DNA of 64,000 bases from Ideonella sp. WA131b (GTDB lineage: Bacteria; Pseudomonadota; Gammaproteobacteria; Burkholderiales; Burkholderiaceae_C): positions 734,431 through 798,430 of the forward strand of contig JAGTJW010000002.1 in the NCBI GenBank assembly GCA_023657425.1, given 5' to 3'. Below, in pieces: positions 9,516 to 19,318 of this stretch. A program made the position numbers and the translations under genes. The notes below the pieces were generated by a model. It was not told the origin of the DNA and ran no database searches. It saw only the letters and a list, made by a program, of their open reading frames with translations. The stretch's first letter is position 1, and every line of letters begins with the position of its first letter.

Positions 9516-10493
9516 ATGGAGATCTTCGACTACGACAACATCCTGCTTCTGCCGCGCAAGTGCCGCGTCGACAGCCGCAGCGCGTGCGACACCACGGTCG
9601 AGTTCGGCGGCCGCCGCTTTGCGCTGCCGGTGGTGCCGAGCAACATGAAGACCGTGCTCGACGAGCCCATCGCAAAAGCGCTGGCCCGCAGCGACCACTT
9701 CTATGTGATGCACCGCTTCGACCTCGACAACGTGGCCTTCGCACGGCGCATGCGCGAGCTGGGGCTTTACGTGTCGATCAGCTCGGGCGTCAAGCCGCAG
9801 GACTTCGAGGTCATCGACCGGCTGGCTGCCGACGGCACCGGCGCGGACTACGTCACGATCGACATCGCGCACGGCCACGCCGACAGCGTCCGGCGCACCA
9901 TCGAGCACATCAAGGCGAAGTTGCCACAGGCCTTCGTCATCGCCGGCAACGTGGCCACGCCGGAGGCGGTGATCGACCTCGAGAACTGGGGTGCCGATGC
10001 CACCAAGGTGGGCGTGGGCCCCGGCAAGGTCTGCATCACCAAGCTCAAGACGGGCTTTGGCACCGGCGGCTGGCAGCTCAGCGCGCTCAAGTGGTGCAGC
10101 CGCGTGGCCACCAAGCCCATCATCGCCGACGGCGGCATCCGCCACCACGGCGACATCGCCAAGAGCGTGCGCTTCGGCGCCGCCATGGTGATGGTGGGCA
10201 GCCTGTTCGCCGGGCATGAAGAGAGCCCGGGCGCCACGGTGGAGGTCGACGGCAAGCTCCACAAGGAGTACTACGGCTCGGCCTCGGACTTCAACAAGGG
10301 CGAGTACAAGCACGTCGAGGGCAAGCGGATCCTGGAGCCGGTCAAGGGCCGCCTGGCGGATACGCTGCGCGAGATGCGCGAGGACTTGCAGAGCAGCATC
10401 AGCTATGCCGGCGGCACGCGGCTGCAGGACCTGAAGAAGGTGAACTACGTGATCCTGGGCGGCGAGAACGCGGGCGAGCACCTGTTCATGTAG
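9516..10493 (+). CDS. guaC: GMP reductase (GuaC, IMPDH/GMPR family)
   Basis: 325 residues, the length of the short bacterial GMP reductases. The IMPDH/GMPR barrel is recognisable by [20 protein letters not shown] and the catalytic loop GPGKVCITK with Cys173, then [12 protein letters not shown] and [14 protein letters not shown]. There is no CBS-domain insertion, which argues against IMP dehydrogenase. It converts GMP to IMP with NADPH, recycling guanine nucleotides. The stop codon overlaps the end of the convergent S4 gene by 8 bp. Confidence 0.92.
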   Translation: MEIFDYDNILLLPRKCRVDSRSACDTTVEFGGRRFALPVVPSNMKTVLDEPIAKALARSDHFYVMHRFDLDNVAFARRMRELGLYVSISSGVKPQDFEVIDRLAADGTGADYVTIDIAHGHADSVRRTIEHIKAKLPQAFVIAGNVATPEAVIDLENWGADATKVGVGPGKVCITKLKTGFGTGGWQLSALKWCSRVATKPIIADGGIRHHGDIAKSVRFGAAMVMVGSLFAGHEESPGATVEVDGKLHKEYYGSASDFNKGEYKHVEGKRILEPVKGRLADTLREMREDLQSSISYAGGTRLQDLKKVNYVILGGENAGEHLFM

Positions 10494-10707
10494 CGGCCGC
10501 CAGCCGCACGGTACGGCTGTCCAGCGCCACGCGCTGCCCGGCCCGCAGCTTGGCGCCGCGGCGCGCCTCCACACGGCCGTCCACCTGCACGTGGCCGGCG
10601 GCGATGAGCTGCTTGGCGGCGCCGCCGCTGGGGGCCCAGCCGGTGGCCTTGAGCAGCGCGTCGAGCGTGATGTGCTCGCCGCGCAGGATGAAGGTGGTCT
10701 CGGTCAT
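10486..10707 (-). CDS. Small RNA-binding S4-domain protein (YbcJ-like)
   Basis: 73 residues, essentially one S4 domain: [23 protein letters not shown], then [20 protein letters not shown]. Such small S4 proteins bind structured RNA and are often linked to ribosome assembly or rescue. The frame is open further upstream, but the S4 similarity starts at [10 protein letters not shown], so the ATG at 10707 is used. It converges on the GMP reductase with an 8-bp overlap. Specific function not known. Confidence 0.85.
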   Translation of the reverse strand: MTETTFILRGEHITLDALLKATGWAPSGGAAKQLIAAGHVQVDGRVEARRGAKLRAGQRVALDSRTVRLAAAT

Positions 10708-10852
10708 CACCGCGTCACTCCCCGGCCCTCGCTGCTGCCGCCCCAGCGCCGCGGGCGGCCGGCGGCCCTGCGCGGTCCTCGGCCGCTGACGGCTCGGGCA
10801 TGGGTGGATCCTAGAATCATCGGTTGACCTGCATTCTGGCCCCGGCCCCGCC

Positions 10853-13747
10853 ATGACCGACACGCCCAAGTCCTTCGAACCCGCTTCGATCGAGGCCCGC
10901 TGGGGCCCGCGCTGGGCCGGGGACGGCGCCTTCGCGCCCACGCTCGACGCGGGCAGGCCCTCGTTCTGCATCCAACTGCCGCCGCCCAACGTGACGGGCA
11001 CGCTGCACATGGGCCACGCGTTCAACCAGACCATCATGGACGCGCTGACCCGCTACCACCGCATGCGCGGCCACAACACGCTGTGGGTTCCGGGCACCGA
11101 TCACGCTGGCATCGCCACGCAGATCGTCGTGGAGCGCCAGCTCCAGGAAGGAGGGCTCAGCCGCCACGACCTTGGCCGCAAGAACTTCGTCGCCCAGGTG
11201 TGGGACTGGAAGGCGAGCAGCGGCGCCACGATCACGAACCAGATGCGCCGCCTGGGCGACAGCGTTGACTGGAGCCGCGAGTACTTCACGATGGACGAGT
11301 CGCTTTCGGCCGTCGTCACTGAGACCTTCGTGCGGCTCTACGACGAGGGCCTCATCTACCGCGGCCAGCGCCTGGTGAGCTGGGACCCGCAGCTCAAGAG
11401 CGCCGTCTCCGATCTGGAGGTGGAAAGCGAAGAGGAAGACGGCTTCCTCTGGCACATCGCCTACCCGCTGTCCGACGGCAGCGGTCAGCTCGTGGTGGCC
11501 ACCACGCGCCCCGAGACCATGCTCGGCGACACCGCGGTGATGGTGCACCCGGAAGACGACCGTTATGCCGCGATGGTGGGCAAGACGGTGACGCTGCCGC
11601 TGGTGGGACGCGAGATCCCGGTGATCGCCGACGCCTACGTCGACCGCGCCTTCGGCACCGGCGTCGTCAAGGTGACGCCGGCCCACGACGCCAACGACCA
11701 CGCCGTGGGCCAGCGCCACGGGCTGCCGATGATCGGCGTGCTCGACCTCGACGCCAAGGTCAACGCCAACGCCCCCGAGGCCTACCGCGGCCTGGACCGC
11801 TTCGTGGCGCGCAAGAAGGTCGTGGCCGATCTCGAGGCGCTGGGCCTGCTGGTCGAGACCAGGAAGCACAAGCTGCAGGTCCCGCGCTGCGCACGCACCG
11901 GCCAGGTGGTCGAGCCCATGCTCACCGACCAGTGGTTCGTGGCGGTCGAGAAGCCCGGCCTGAACCCTGATGGCACGCCGGGCCTGAGCATCGGCGAGAA
12001 AGCCCGCCGCGCCGTGAGCAGCGGGCAGGTGCGCTTTGTGCCCGGCGAGTGGGTCAACACCTACAAGCACTGGATGGACAACCTGCAGGACTGGTGCATC
12101 AGCCGCCAGCTCTGGTGGGGCCACCAGATTCCGGCCTGGTACGGCACGGGTGGCGAGGTCTTCGTGGCGCGATCCGAGGCCGAGGCGCGCGAGCGCGCCG
12201 CCGCGGCCGGCTACACCGGCGGGCTCACGCGCGACGAGGACGTGCTCGACACCTGGTACTCGTCGGCGCTGGTGCCGTTTTCGTCGCTCGGCTGGCCCCG
12301 GCAGACAAAGGAGCTCGATCTGTTCCTGCCCAGCACGGTGCTCGTCACGGCCTTCGACATCATCTTCTTCTGGGTCGCCCGGATGATCATGATGACGACG
12401 CACTTCACCGGGCAGGTGCCCTTCCGCGACGTCTACATCCATGGCCTCGTGCGCGACGCGCAGGGCCAGAAGATGAGCAAGAGCGAAGGCAATGTGCTGG
12501 ATCCCGTCGACCTCATCGACGGCATCGCGCTGGAGCCCCTGCTGGCCAAGCGCTCAGCCGGCCTGCGCAAGCCCGAGACGGCGCCGCGCGTGCGCAAGCA
12601 GACTGCGGCGGAGTTTCCCGAAGGCATCCCCGCCTACGGCGCCGACGCGCTGCGCCTGACCATGGCCAGCTACGCCACGCTGGGCCGCAACATCAACTTT
12701 GACGCCAAGCGCTGCGAGGGCTACCGCAATTTCTGCAACAAGCTCTGGAACGCGACCAAGTTCGTGCTGATGAACTGCGAGGGCGCCGACTGCGGGCTGG
12801 CCGAGCACAGCAAGGCCGAGTGCGCACCGGCCGTGTTCGACGCCGCCGGGCAGATCACCACCCCGGCCGGGCCCTACCACGGCTACCTGCGCTTCAGCCC
12901 CGCCGACCGCTGGATCAGCGGCGAACTGCAGCGCGTGGAAGACGCGGTGGCCAGGGCCTTCGCCGACTACCGGCTCGACACCGTGGTCTCGGCGATCTAC
13001 GGCTTCGTCTGGGACGAATACTGCGACTGGTACCTCGAGATCGCCAAGGTGCAGCTGGCCGAAGCCAAGAGGGCCGGCGACGAGAGCACCGCCCGCGCCA
13101 CGCGCCGCACGCTCATCCGCACATTGGAGACCGTGCTGCGCCTGCTGCACCCGGTGGCGCCCTTCATCACTGCCGAGCTGTGGGAGGCGGTGGCGCCGGT
13201 GGCCAGGCGCAAGGGCCAGGTGGACAGCGTCGTCACCGCGCCCTACCCACAGGCCCAGCTCGAGAAGGTGGACGCGAAGGCTGACGCCTGGATCGCCCAG
13301 CTCAAGGCCGTGGCGGCCGAGGTGCGGCGCCTGCGCAGCGAGATGGGGCTGCAGCCGGGCGAAAAGGTGCCTCTGATCACGCTGGGCGATGACGGTTTCG
13401 TGGGCGTCGCCACACCGCTGCTGACGGCGCTGGTCCGCCTGTCCGAGGTGCGCATGATGGCCGACGAAGCCGCCTTCGCCGCCGCCACGCAGGCTGCGCC
13501 GGTGGCGGTGGCCGGCGGGCTGCGCCTGGCGCTGTTCGTCGAAATCGACGTCGGTGCCGAGCGCGCACGCCTGGACAAGGAGATCGCCCGGCTGCAGGGC
13601 GAGGTCGCCAAGGCCACGGCCAAGCTGGGCAACGAGAGTTTCGTGGCGCGCGCGCCGGGCGCCGTGGTGGCGCAGGAGCGCATGCGCCTGGCGGACTTCG
13701 AGACTGCCGTCACGCGGCTGGCCGGCCAGCGCGCGCGGCTCGGCTGA
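10853..13747 (+). CDS. valS: Valyl-tRNA synthetase
   Basis: 964 residues. Class I signature HMGH at 52-55 in [13 protein letters not shown], the editing (CP1) domain with [13 protein letters not shown], and [12 protein letters not shown] near residue 540. The C-terminal 70 residues form the tRNA-binding coiled coil ([16 protein letters not shown]). It charges tRNA-Val and hydrolyses Thr-tRNA-Val. A TAGAAT -10-like element lies about 40 bp upstream of the ATG. galU follows after 37 bp. Confidence 0.97.
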   Translation: MTDTPKSFEPASIEARWGPRWAGDGAFAPTLDAGRPSFCIQLPPPNVTGTLHMGHAFNQTIMDALTRYHRMRGHNTLWVPGTDHAGIATQIVVERQLQEGGLSRHDLGRKNFVAQVWDWKASSGATITNQMRRLGDSVDWSREYFTMDESLSAVVTETFVRLYDEGLIYRGQRLVSWDPQLKSAVSDLEVESEEEDGFLWHIAYPLSDGSGQLVVATTRPETMLGDTAVMVHPEDDRYAAMVGKTVTLPLVGREIPVIADAYVDRAFGTGVVKVTPAHDANDHAVGQRHGLPMIGVLDLDAKVNANAPEAYRGLDRFVARKKVVADLEALGLLVETRKHKLQVPRCARTGQVVEPMLTDQWFVAVEKPGLNPDGTPGLSIGEKARRAVSSGQVRFVPGEWVNTYKHWMDNLQDWCISRQLWWGHQIPAWYGTGGEVFVARSEAEARERAAAAGYTGGLTRDEDVLDTWYSSALVPFSSLGWPRQTKELDLFLPSTVLVTAFDIIFFWVARMIMMTTHFTGQVPFRDVYIHGLVRDAQGQKMSKSEGNVLDPVDLIDGIALEPLLAKRSAGLRKPETAPRVRKQTAAEFPEGIPAYGADALRLTMASYATLGRNINFDAKRCEGYRNFCNKLWNATKFVLMNCEGADCGLAEHSKAECAPAVFDAAGQITTPAGPYHGYLRFSPADRWISGELQRVEDAVARAFADYRLDTVVSAIYGFVWDEYCDWYLEIAKVQLAEAKRAGDESTARATRRTLIRTLETVLRLLHPVAPFITAELWEAVAPVARRKGQVDSVVTAPYPQAQLEKVDAKADAWIAQLKAVAAEVRRLRSEMGLQPGEKVPLITLGDDGFVGVATPLLTALVRLSEVRMMADEAAFAAATQAAPVAVAGGLRLALFVEIDVGAERARLDKEIARLQGEVAKATAKLGNESFVARAPGAVVAQERMRLADFETAVTRLAGQRARLG

Positions 13748-13784
13748 CAGAATCCCCGCCACCGCCGCGAACCCCCACTCCACC

Positions 13785-14651
13785 ATGCCCATCCGCAAGG
13801 CCATCTTCCCCGTCGCCGGCCTCGGCACGCGCTTCCTGCCGGCCACCAAGGCCCAGCCCAAGGAGATGCTGCCGGTGGTCGACAAACCGCTGATCCAGTA
13901 CGCCGTGGAGGAAGCCTACGCTGCGGGGGTGCGCGAGATGATCTTTGTCACCGGCCGCCACAAGCGCCCGATCGAAGACCACTTCGACATGACCTTCGAG
14001 CTCGAGGTGGCGCTGGAGCAGGCCAAGAAGACCGAGCTGCTGGAGGTCGTGCGCAGCGTCAAGCCCGACGACATGGAGTGCATCTACGTTCGCCAGGCGC
14101 AGGCGCTGGGCCTGGGCCACGCCGTGCTGTGTGGCCAGCGCTTGGTGGGCTCCGAACCCTTCGCGGTGCTGCTCGCCGACGACCTGATGGTGCACGACAA
14201 GCCCATCTTGGCGCAGATGGTGGAACAGTTCGCCGAGTGGCGCGCCAGCATCATCGCCGTGCAGGAGGTGCCGGCCGAGCACACGCGTCGCTACGGCATC
14301 GTCGCCGGCACCGAGGTGAACGCGCGGCTGGTGGACGTGAACCGCATCGTCGAGAAGCCCGCGCCCGAGGTGGCCCCCTCGCGCCTGGGCGTGGCCGGCC
14401 GCTACATCCTGACGCCGGGGGTCTTCCACGAGATCGCCACGCAGCCGCGCGGCGTGGGCGGCGAGATCCAGCTCACCGACGGCATCGCCTCGCTGCTGCG
14501 GCGAGAGAAGGTGTTTGCCTACCGCTACGAGGGCAAGCGCTACGACTGCGGCAGCAAGGAGGGCTTCCTGGAGGCCAACGTCGAGCTGGCCCTTGCGCAC
14601 CCCCAGCTGGGACCAGGCTTTCGGGAGTTCCTGAAGGGCCTGGCGCTGTAA
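13785..14651 (+). CDS. galU: UTP-glucose-1-phosphate uridylyltransferase
   Basis: 288 residues. Nucleotidyltransferase signature VAGLGTRFLPATK at residues 10-22, VDKPLIQYAVEEA, the metal site FAVLLADDLMV, RYGIVAG and KRYDCGSKEGFLEAN are all present. It makes UDP-glucose from UTP and glucose-1-phosphate for surface polysaccharides and LPS core. The ATG at 13785 is preferred over the longer frame that overlaps valS because the family begins at MPIRKAIFPVAG. Confidence 0.96.
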   Translation: MPIRKAIFPVAGLGTRFLPATKAQPKEMLPVVDKPLIQYAVEEAYAAGVREMIFVTGRHKRPIEDHFDMTFELEVALEQAKKTELLEVVRSVKPDDMECIYVRQAQALGLGHAVLCGQRLVGSEPFAVLLADDLMVHDKPILAQMVEQFAEWRASIIAVQEVPAEHTRRYGIVAGTEVNARLVDVNRIVEKPAPEVAPSRLGVAGRYILTPGVFHEIATQPRGVGGEIQLTDGIASLLRREKVFAYRYEGKRYDCGSKEGFLEANVELALAHPQLGPGFREFLKGLAL

Positions 14652-14673
14652 GGGGCCCGCCCTCGCGCGGCCG

Positions 14674-14901
14674 TTAGCGGCGGCGCAGGATGTGCGTGTA
14701 CTCGGGGCCGGCCGTGCCTTGCTCCACAAGCTCATTGCCGGTCTGGCGGGCGAAGGCCTTGAAGTCGCGCACCGAACCGGCGTCGGTGCTGATCACCTTC
14801 AGCAGCTCACCGCTGCCCATGTCGGCCAGCGCCTTCTTGGCCTTGAGGATGGGCAGGGGGCAGTTCAGCCCCCGGGTGTCGAGTTCGCGGTTGACGTCCA
14901 T
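14674..14901 (-). CDS. TusA-family sulfurtransferase
   Basis: 75 residues with the TusA/SirA signature LNCPLPILK, the Cys14-Pro-x-Pro site that carries the persulfide. The fold is complete (ELDTRGLNCP, KKALADMGSGELLKVI, DFKAFARQTGNELV). Members relay sulfur for tRNA thiolation, molybdenum cofactor or sulfur oxidation; which applies cannot be told here. It lies downstream of the Nudix and cysM genes on the same strand, so a sulfur-related operon is possible. Confidence 0.88.
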   Translation of the reverse strand: MDVNRELDTRGLNCPLPILKAKKALADMGSGELLKVISTDAGSVRDFKAFARQTGNELVEQGTAGPEYTHILRRR

Positions 14902-14915
14902 GGCAGCGTTGGATT

Positions 14916-15455
14916 CTAGGTTCGAGGCGGGAATTCGATGAATCGGGCTTCATGCCCCCGGCTCCGCAGCCAGTCGGCCAGCGCGTAGCCAGTGCCGGCG
15001 GGCCAGCAGCGCACGTCAGCCGGGGCAAAGAGCTTGTACTCGGCCAGCTCGGGGCTCAGCCGCACCGGGCCCTGTGCCTGCACGTGGTAGGCGATGATGA
15101 CCTGGTTCATGCGCTGGAAGTCGTAAACGCCGATCAGCGACACGCGCTCGGCCACCAAGGCGGTTTCTTCAGCCACCTCGCGCGCGATGCCGGCCTCGGG
15201 CGTCTCACCGGCTTCCATGAAGCCGGTGATCAACGCAAACATGCGCCCGCTCCAGGCGGCGTTGCGGGCCAGCAGGATCTGGCCGTCGCGGTCGATGCAC
15301 TCCACCACCGCCGCCAGCACGGGCGTGGGGTTGTTCCAGTGCGTCCAGCCGCAGGCCGGGCAGCGGATGCGCGTCTTCGCACCACCGTCCTCCTCGGCCT
15401 GGATCGCCGCCAGCGGCGTGCCGCAGGCCAGACAGAAACGCGGCTCGAAGGCCAT
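14916..15455 (-). CDS. Zinc-ribbon Nudix hydrolase (NudC-like)
   Basis: 179 residues. An N-terminal zinc ribbon is formed by Cys8, Cys11, Cys32 and Cys35. The Nudix box runs from about 78 to 100 (GFMEAGETPEAG, then REVAEET), with Ala where the consensus has Gly after the EE pair. This resembles the C-terminal half of NADH pyrophosphatase NudC and related nucleotide-sugar or NAD(H) pyrophosphohydrolases. The start lies 2 nt after the cysM stop, so the two are translationally linked. Substrate unknown. Confidence 0.88.
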   Translation of the reverse strand: MAFEPRFCLACGTPLAAIQAEEDGGAKTRIRCPACGWTHWNNPTPVLAAVVECIDRDGQILLARNAAWSGRMFALITGFMEAGETPEAGIAREVAEETALVAERVSLIGVYDFQRMNQVIIAYHVQAQGPVRLSPELAEYKLFAPADVRCWPAGTGYALADWLRSRGHEARFIEFPPRT

Positions 15456-15457
15456 GC

Positions 15458-16372
15458 TCAGGCGGGGAACACGCCGGTCGACAGGTAGCGGTCGCCGCGG
15501 TCGCAGACGATGAACACCACCGTCGAGCCCGGCTCGCGCCGGGCGATCTGCAGCGCCACCCAGCAGGCGCCCGCAGCCGAGATGCCGGCAAACAGGCCCT
15601 CCTCGCGCGCCAGGCGCCGCGCCATGTCCTCGGCGTCGGCCTGGCTCACCAGCACCAGCTCGTCGACGTTCGCGGCGTCGTAGATCTTCGGCAGGTAGGC
15701 CTCGGGCCACTTGCGAATACCGGGGATGCGGCTGCCCTCGCTGGGCTGGGCGCCGACGATGCGCACCCCCGGGTTCATGCGCTTCAGATAGCACGAGACG
15801 CCGGTGATGGTGCCGGTGGTGCCCATGGCACTCACGAAGTGCGTGACGCGCCCGCCCGTGTCGGTCCAGATCTCCGGGCCGGTGGTCTCCTCGTGCACAC
15901 GCGGGTTGTCGGCGTTGGCAAACTGGTCGAGCACGCGGCCTTTGCCGTCCTTCTGCAACTGCTCGGCGAGGTCGCGCGCGTACTCCATGCCGCCGCCTTT
16001 GGGCGTGAGGATCAGCTCCGCGCCGAAGGCCTTCATGGTCTGCGCCCGCTCGATCGACAGGTCCTCCGGCATGATCAGCACCATGCGGTAGCCGCGGATG
16101 GCCGCAGCCATGGCCAGCGCGATGCCGGTGTTGCCGCTGGTGGCCTCGATCAGCGTGTCGCCGGGGCGGATGTCGCCGCGCTCTTCGGCGCGGCGGATCA
16201 TGCTGATGGCCGGGCGGTCCTTGACCGAGCCCGCCGGGTTGTTGCCCTCGAGCTTGCCCAGCAGCACGGTGTCGTCGCCGATGCCCAGCCCGCGGGGCAG
16301 GCGCTGCAGCCGCACCAGCGGCGTGCCGCCGATGGCGTCTTCGAGGGTCTTGTAGGTCGGAGTGGCGCTCAT
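15458..16372 (-). CDS. cysM: Cysteine synthase B (O-acetylserine sulfhydrylase)
   Basis: 304 residues. PLP enzyme of fold type II: the PLP lysine is Lys51 in NPAGSVKDRPA, the phosphate loop is SGNTG at 79-83, and the C-terminal CDRGDRYLSTG is typical of CysM. It makes L-cysteine from O-acetylserine and sulfide or thiosulfate. The CysM rather than CysK assignment follows from the FANADNPRVHEETTGPEI and YLKRMNPGVRIVG segments. The ATG at 16372 matches the family start. Confidence 0.93.
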   Translation of the reverse strand: MSATPTYKTLEDAIGGTPLVRLQRLPRGLGIGDDTVLLGKLEGNNPAGSVKDRPAISMIRRAEERGDIRPGDTLIEATSGNTGIALAMAAAIRGYRMVLIMPEDLSIERAQTMKAFGAELILTPKGGGMEYARDLAEQLQKDGKGRVLDQFANADNPRVHEETTGPEIWTDTGGRVTHFVSAMGTTGTITGVSCYLKRMNPGVRIVGAQPSEGSRIPGIRKWPEAYLPKIYDAANVDELVLVSQADAEDMARRLAREEGLFAGISAAGACWVALQIARREPGSTVVFIVCDRGDRYLSTGVFPA

Positions 16373-16458
16373 GGGTCTGGATTGTCGCAGGCACACCAGG
16401 GCCGTGCAGGGTGCGTGAGATACTCACGCGGCCCTCCGGCGCACCAGCGCTGCACCTC

Positions 16459-16543
16459 GCCCGCGTGACGAAATCGGTAGACGTAGCGGATTCAAAATCC
16501 GCCGCCGCAAGGCGTGCCAGTTCGAGTCTGGCCGCGGGCACCA
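16459..16543 (+). tRNA. tRNA-Leu (anticodon CAA)
   Basis: Acceptor arms GCCCGCG (16459-16465) and CGCGGGC (16533-16539) pair perfectly, followed by a discriminator A and an encoded CCA. The anticodon stem GCGGA/TCCGC encloses the loop TTCAAAA with anticodon CAA at 16493-16495, reading UUG. A long variable arm (class II) and a T-loop with TTCGAGT are present. A 7-bp inverted repeat with a 3-nt loop lies about 30 bp upstream (16413-16429). Confidence 0.97.
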
Positions 16544-16567
16544 ACCCTTCCAGGCACTTCCTCGCCC

Positions 16568-17266
16568 ATGCCGCCGCTGTCACCGACCACCCGCAACGTG
16601 ATGATCGTCTGCGCGGTGGCGTTTGCGCTGTCCCTGTTCGCGCCGCTGAGGCAGTGGCTGGCCCTGTGGCCGCTGGCCTCGGGCCAGTTCATGCCCTGGC
16701 AGCTCTTGAGCTACGCGCTGCTGCACGGCGATCTCTCACACCTGCTGTTCAACATGCTCGGCCTGTGGATGTTCGGCTCCGAGCTCGAGCGGCTTTGGGG
16801 CCCCCGGCGCTACCTGCAGTTCATGGCCGGCGCGGCCGTGGCGGCGGCGCTCGCGCAGCTGGGGGTGACGGCGCTGATGGGCAGCGCCGCGCCCACGGTG
16901 GGCGCCCCCGGCATCCTGTTCGGCCTGCTGATGGCGTATGCCTTGAGCTTTCCGCGGCGGCAGTTTGATCTTGTCGGCTTCCTGCCCGTGGTGCTGCTGC
17001 TGATGCCCTCGCAAGTGCTCAACATCGCCGGCATGGTGCTGTTCTTCGTGATGTTCACCAACCGCCAGGCGGTGCCCATCCCGCCGGTGCTCGTGCCGGC
17101 GATGACGCTGGTGGCCATCTACGGAGCGCTCGAGCTGTTCCTGGGCATGTTCTTCCGCAGCGGCATCGCACATTTCGCCCACCTGGGCGGCCTGCTCGGC
17201 GGCTGGCTGATGATGGCCTGGTGGCGCGGCCGCTTCCGGCGCGACACGCGCTCGGGCCGGCGCTGA
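16568..17266 (+). CDS. Rhomboid-family membrane protein, catalytic serine replaced by proline
   Basis: 232 residues with six membrane segments. Rhomboid landmarks: HLLFN (His58 to Asn62) in the second helix, WGPRR after it, the active-site loop in helix four and AHFAHLGG (His205) in the last helix. The nucleophile motif, normally G-x-S-G, reads G-A-P-G at 112-115 (codons ggc gcc ccc ggc), so the serine is proline, a one-base change from TCC. As written it should not be a protease; it may be a pseudoprotease that binds membrane clients, or a mutated copy. The stop codon abuts that of the convergent SDR gene. Confidence 0.85.
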   Translation: MPPLSPTTRNVMIVCAVAFALSLFAPLRQWLALWPLASGQFMPWQLLSYALLHGDLSHLLFNMLGLWMFGSELERLWGPRRYLQFMAGAAVAAALAQLGVTALMGSAAPTVGAPGILFGLLMAYALSFPRRQFDLVGFLPVVLLLMPSQVLNIAGMVLFFVMFTNRQAVPIPPVLVPAMTLVAIYGALELFLGMFFRSGIAHFAHLGGLLGGWLMMAWWRGRFRRDTRSGRR

Positions 17267-18163
17267 TCAGGGCCGGGAGCCGAGCCCCTCGGCCACCGTC
17301 GGGTGGCGCAGCACCAGGCGCAGCTCGCCCTTGAGGCGTTCGTTGCCGATGCGACGCGACTCGCCCATGAAGCTCATCGTCATCGACGAAAGCCGGCTTG
17401 CCGCCTCGGCGCGGCTCAGCCGGTGCACAGGTGGCAGGCCGGCGATCCGCGCCACGAGGTCGAGGTAGTCGCCCATCTTCAGATCGGTGTCGTCGCACAC
17501 GTTCACCACGCGCTGCGGCTTGGCGCGGGCCAGGGCCGCCACGCACGCGCGCGCCAGGTCATCGGCATGGATGTGGTTGGTGTAGACATCGTCCTCGGTG
17601 CGCAGCGCCGGCATGCCGCGCCGCACGCGCTCGCGCGGGTCGCCGCCTTCGCGGTCGCCCGCGTAGATGCCGGGTATGCGCAGCAGCGCCGTGCGCACGC
17701 CACCGGCACGGCCGCGCTGGCGCACGCGGGCCTCGGCGTCGACGCGGCGCCAGGCGCGATCGGTCTGGGGCGTGGGCAAGGCGGTCTCGTCGATGCGGGC
17801 ACCGCCGCGGTCGCCATAGACGCCGGTGGTGCTGGCGTAGACGAGCGTCTGCACACGGCCGCCACGCGCCAGCGCCGCCAGCAGAGCAGCGGTGCGCGGA
17901 TCGGTGCGGCCGCTGCCGGGCGGCGGTGCCAGGTGCAACACGGCGTCCGGCAGACCGCCGAGCCGGCCCAGCGTGGCGGGCGTGTCCAGGTTGCCCTGCA
18001 GCGGCAGCGCCCCGGCAGCGCGCAAGAGCGGCACGCGGGCCGGCGTCGAGGTCAGCACGAACACGCGCCAGCGACCGCGCACCAGCGGCAACACGCGCAG
18101 GCCGACGTCGCCGCAGCCCACGATGAGCAGGGTCGGGCGGCGGAAACGGCGGGGCAAGGACAT
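17267..18163 (-). CDS. NAD(P)-dependent epimerase/SDR-family protein (YeeZ-like)
   Basis: 298 residues. An N-terminal Rossmann fold with VGCGDVG (about residues 15-21), followed by YASTTGVYGDRGG and RIPGIYAGDREGG, gives an extended SDR of the YeeZ/NAD-dependent epimerase type. The usual Y-x-x-x-K is not obvious, common in this subfamily. Substrate unknown. The gene is divergent from the flavin reductase gene by 56 bp and ends exactly where the rhomboid gene ends. Confidence 0.82.
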   Translation of the reverse strand: MSLPRRFRRPTLLIVGCGDVGLRVLPLVRGRWRVFVLTSTPARVPLLRAAGALPLQGNLDTPATLGRLGGLPDAVLHLAPPPGSGRTDPRTAALLAALARGGRVQTLVYASTTGVYGDRGGARIDETALPTPQTDRAWRRVDAEARVRQRGRAGGVRTALLRIPGIYAGDREGGDPRERVRRGMPALRTEDDVYTNHIHADDLARACVAALARAKPQRVVNVCDDTDLKMGDYLDLVARIAGLPPVHRLSRAEAASRLSSMTMSFMGESRRIGNERLKGELRLVLRHPTVAEGLGSRP

Positions 18164-18219
18164 CGGCGGGTGCAGGGCTGGGTGATGGCAGGGTCGGGGG
18201 TCGAGGGCACAATTCCACC

Positions 18220-19263
18220 ATGAGCTTCAAGATCACCCTCGAACCCTCGGGCCGGCAGTTCGACGTGGCTGCCGACGAGGCCATCCTGCCCGCCGCCATT
18301 CGCCAGGGCGTCGGCCTGCCTTATGGCTGCCGCGATGGTGCCTGCGGCTCGTGCAAGAGCCGCCTCGTGGCCGGCCAGGTGAAACACGGCCCGCACCAGA
18401 TGAAGGCGCTGCCCCCGGCCGAGGCCGAGCAGGGCTACATCCTCACCTGCTGCGCCGTGCCGCAGACCGACTGCACCGTGCACGCACGCAGCGTCCCCGG
18501 CGCGGGCGAGTACCCGGTGCTGAAGCTGCCCACGCGGGTGATCAGCATCGACAAGCCCGCGCCCGACGTGGCGGTGCTCAAGATGCAGCTGCCAGCCAAT
18601 CAGAACCTGCAGTACCGCGCCGGGCAGTACGTGGAGTTCATCCTCCGCGACGGCGCGCGCCGCAGCTACAGCATGGCCAACGCGCCGCACCTGGTGGGCA
18701 GCCCGCCAGCGATCGAGCTGCACATCCGCCACATGCCTGGCGGCAAGTTCACCGACCACGTCTTCGGCGCGCTCAAGGAGAAGGACATCCTGCGCATGGA
18801 AGGCCCCTTCGGCAGCTTCTTCCTGCGCGAGGAGTCCGACAAGCCGATGGTCTTGCTGGGCAGCGGCACCGGCTTTGCGCCCATCAAGGCGCTGATCCAG
18901 CAGCTGCAGCTCAAGGGCTCCACCCGCCCGGCCGTGCTGTACTGGGGCGCGCGCCGCCGCGCCGACCTGTACCAGCACGGCTGGTGCGTGCAGGCTGCCA
19001 CCGAGCTGCCCTGGCTGCGCTACGTGCCCGTGCTTTCCGAGCCCACGGCCGATTGCGCCTGGAGCGGCCGCACCGGCTTCGTGCACCGCGCCGTCATGGC
19101 CGACTGGCCCGATCTCTCCGGCCACCAGGTCTACGCCTGCGGCGCACCGGTGATGGTGGAGTCGGCACAGCGCGACTTCAGCGCACAGTGCGGCCTGCCG
19201 GCCGAAGAGTTCTACGCCGACAGCTTCACCTCCGAGGCCGACAAGCAGGGCGCCACCGCCTGA
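18220..19263 (+). CDS. 2Fe-2S/FAD-dependent NAD(P)H oxidoreductase (CDP-6-deoxy-glucoseen reductase-like)
   Basis: 347 residues in three modules: a plant-type ferredoxin domain with Cys37, Cys42, Cys45 and Cys77 (CRDGACGSC, then LTCC); an FAD domain with RRSYSMAN; and an NAD domain with [14 protein letters not shown] and YACGAPVM. This is the layout of AscD-like CDP-6-deoxy-delta-3,4-glucoseen reductases and oxygenase reductases. It should pass electrons from NAD(P)H through FAD to the iron-sulphur centre; the partner is not known. ilvD follows after 55 bp. Confidence 0.87.
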   Translation: MSFKITLEPSGRQFDVAADEAILPAAIRQGVGLPYGCRDGACGSCKSRLVAGQVKHGPHQMKALPPAEAEQGYILTCCAVPQTDCTVHARSVPGAGEYPVLKLPTRVISIDKPAPDVAVLKMQLPANQNLQYRAGQYVEFILRDGARRSYSMANAPHLVGSPPAIELHIRHMPGGKFTDHVFGALKEKDILRMEGPFGSFFLREESDKPMVLLGSGTGFAPIKALIQQLQLKGSTRPAVLYWGARRRADLYQHGWCVQAATELPWLRYVPVLSEPTADCAWSGRTGFVHRAVMADWPDLSGHQVYACGAPVMVESAQRDFSAQCGLPAEEFYADSFTSEADKQGATA

Positions 19264-19318
19264 CGCTGCCCGCCGCCCACGCCGCCCACACCCGCCACCG
19301 ATTTCGACCGAGGCCCCC

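Noticed and set aside
16514..16567. Longer start for the rhomboid gene
   Set aside because: It would begin inside tRNA-Leu; the ATG at 16568 directly precedes the first helix.
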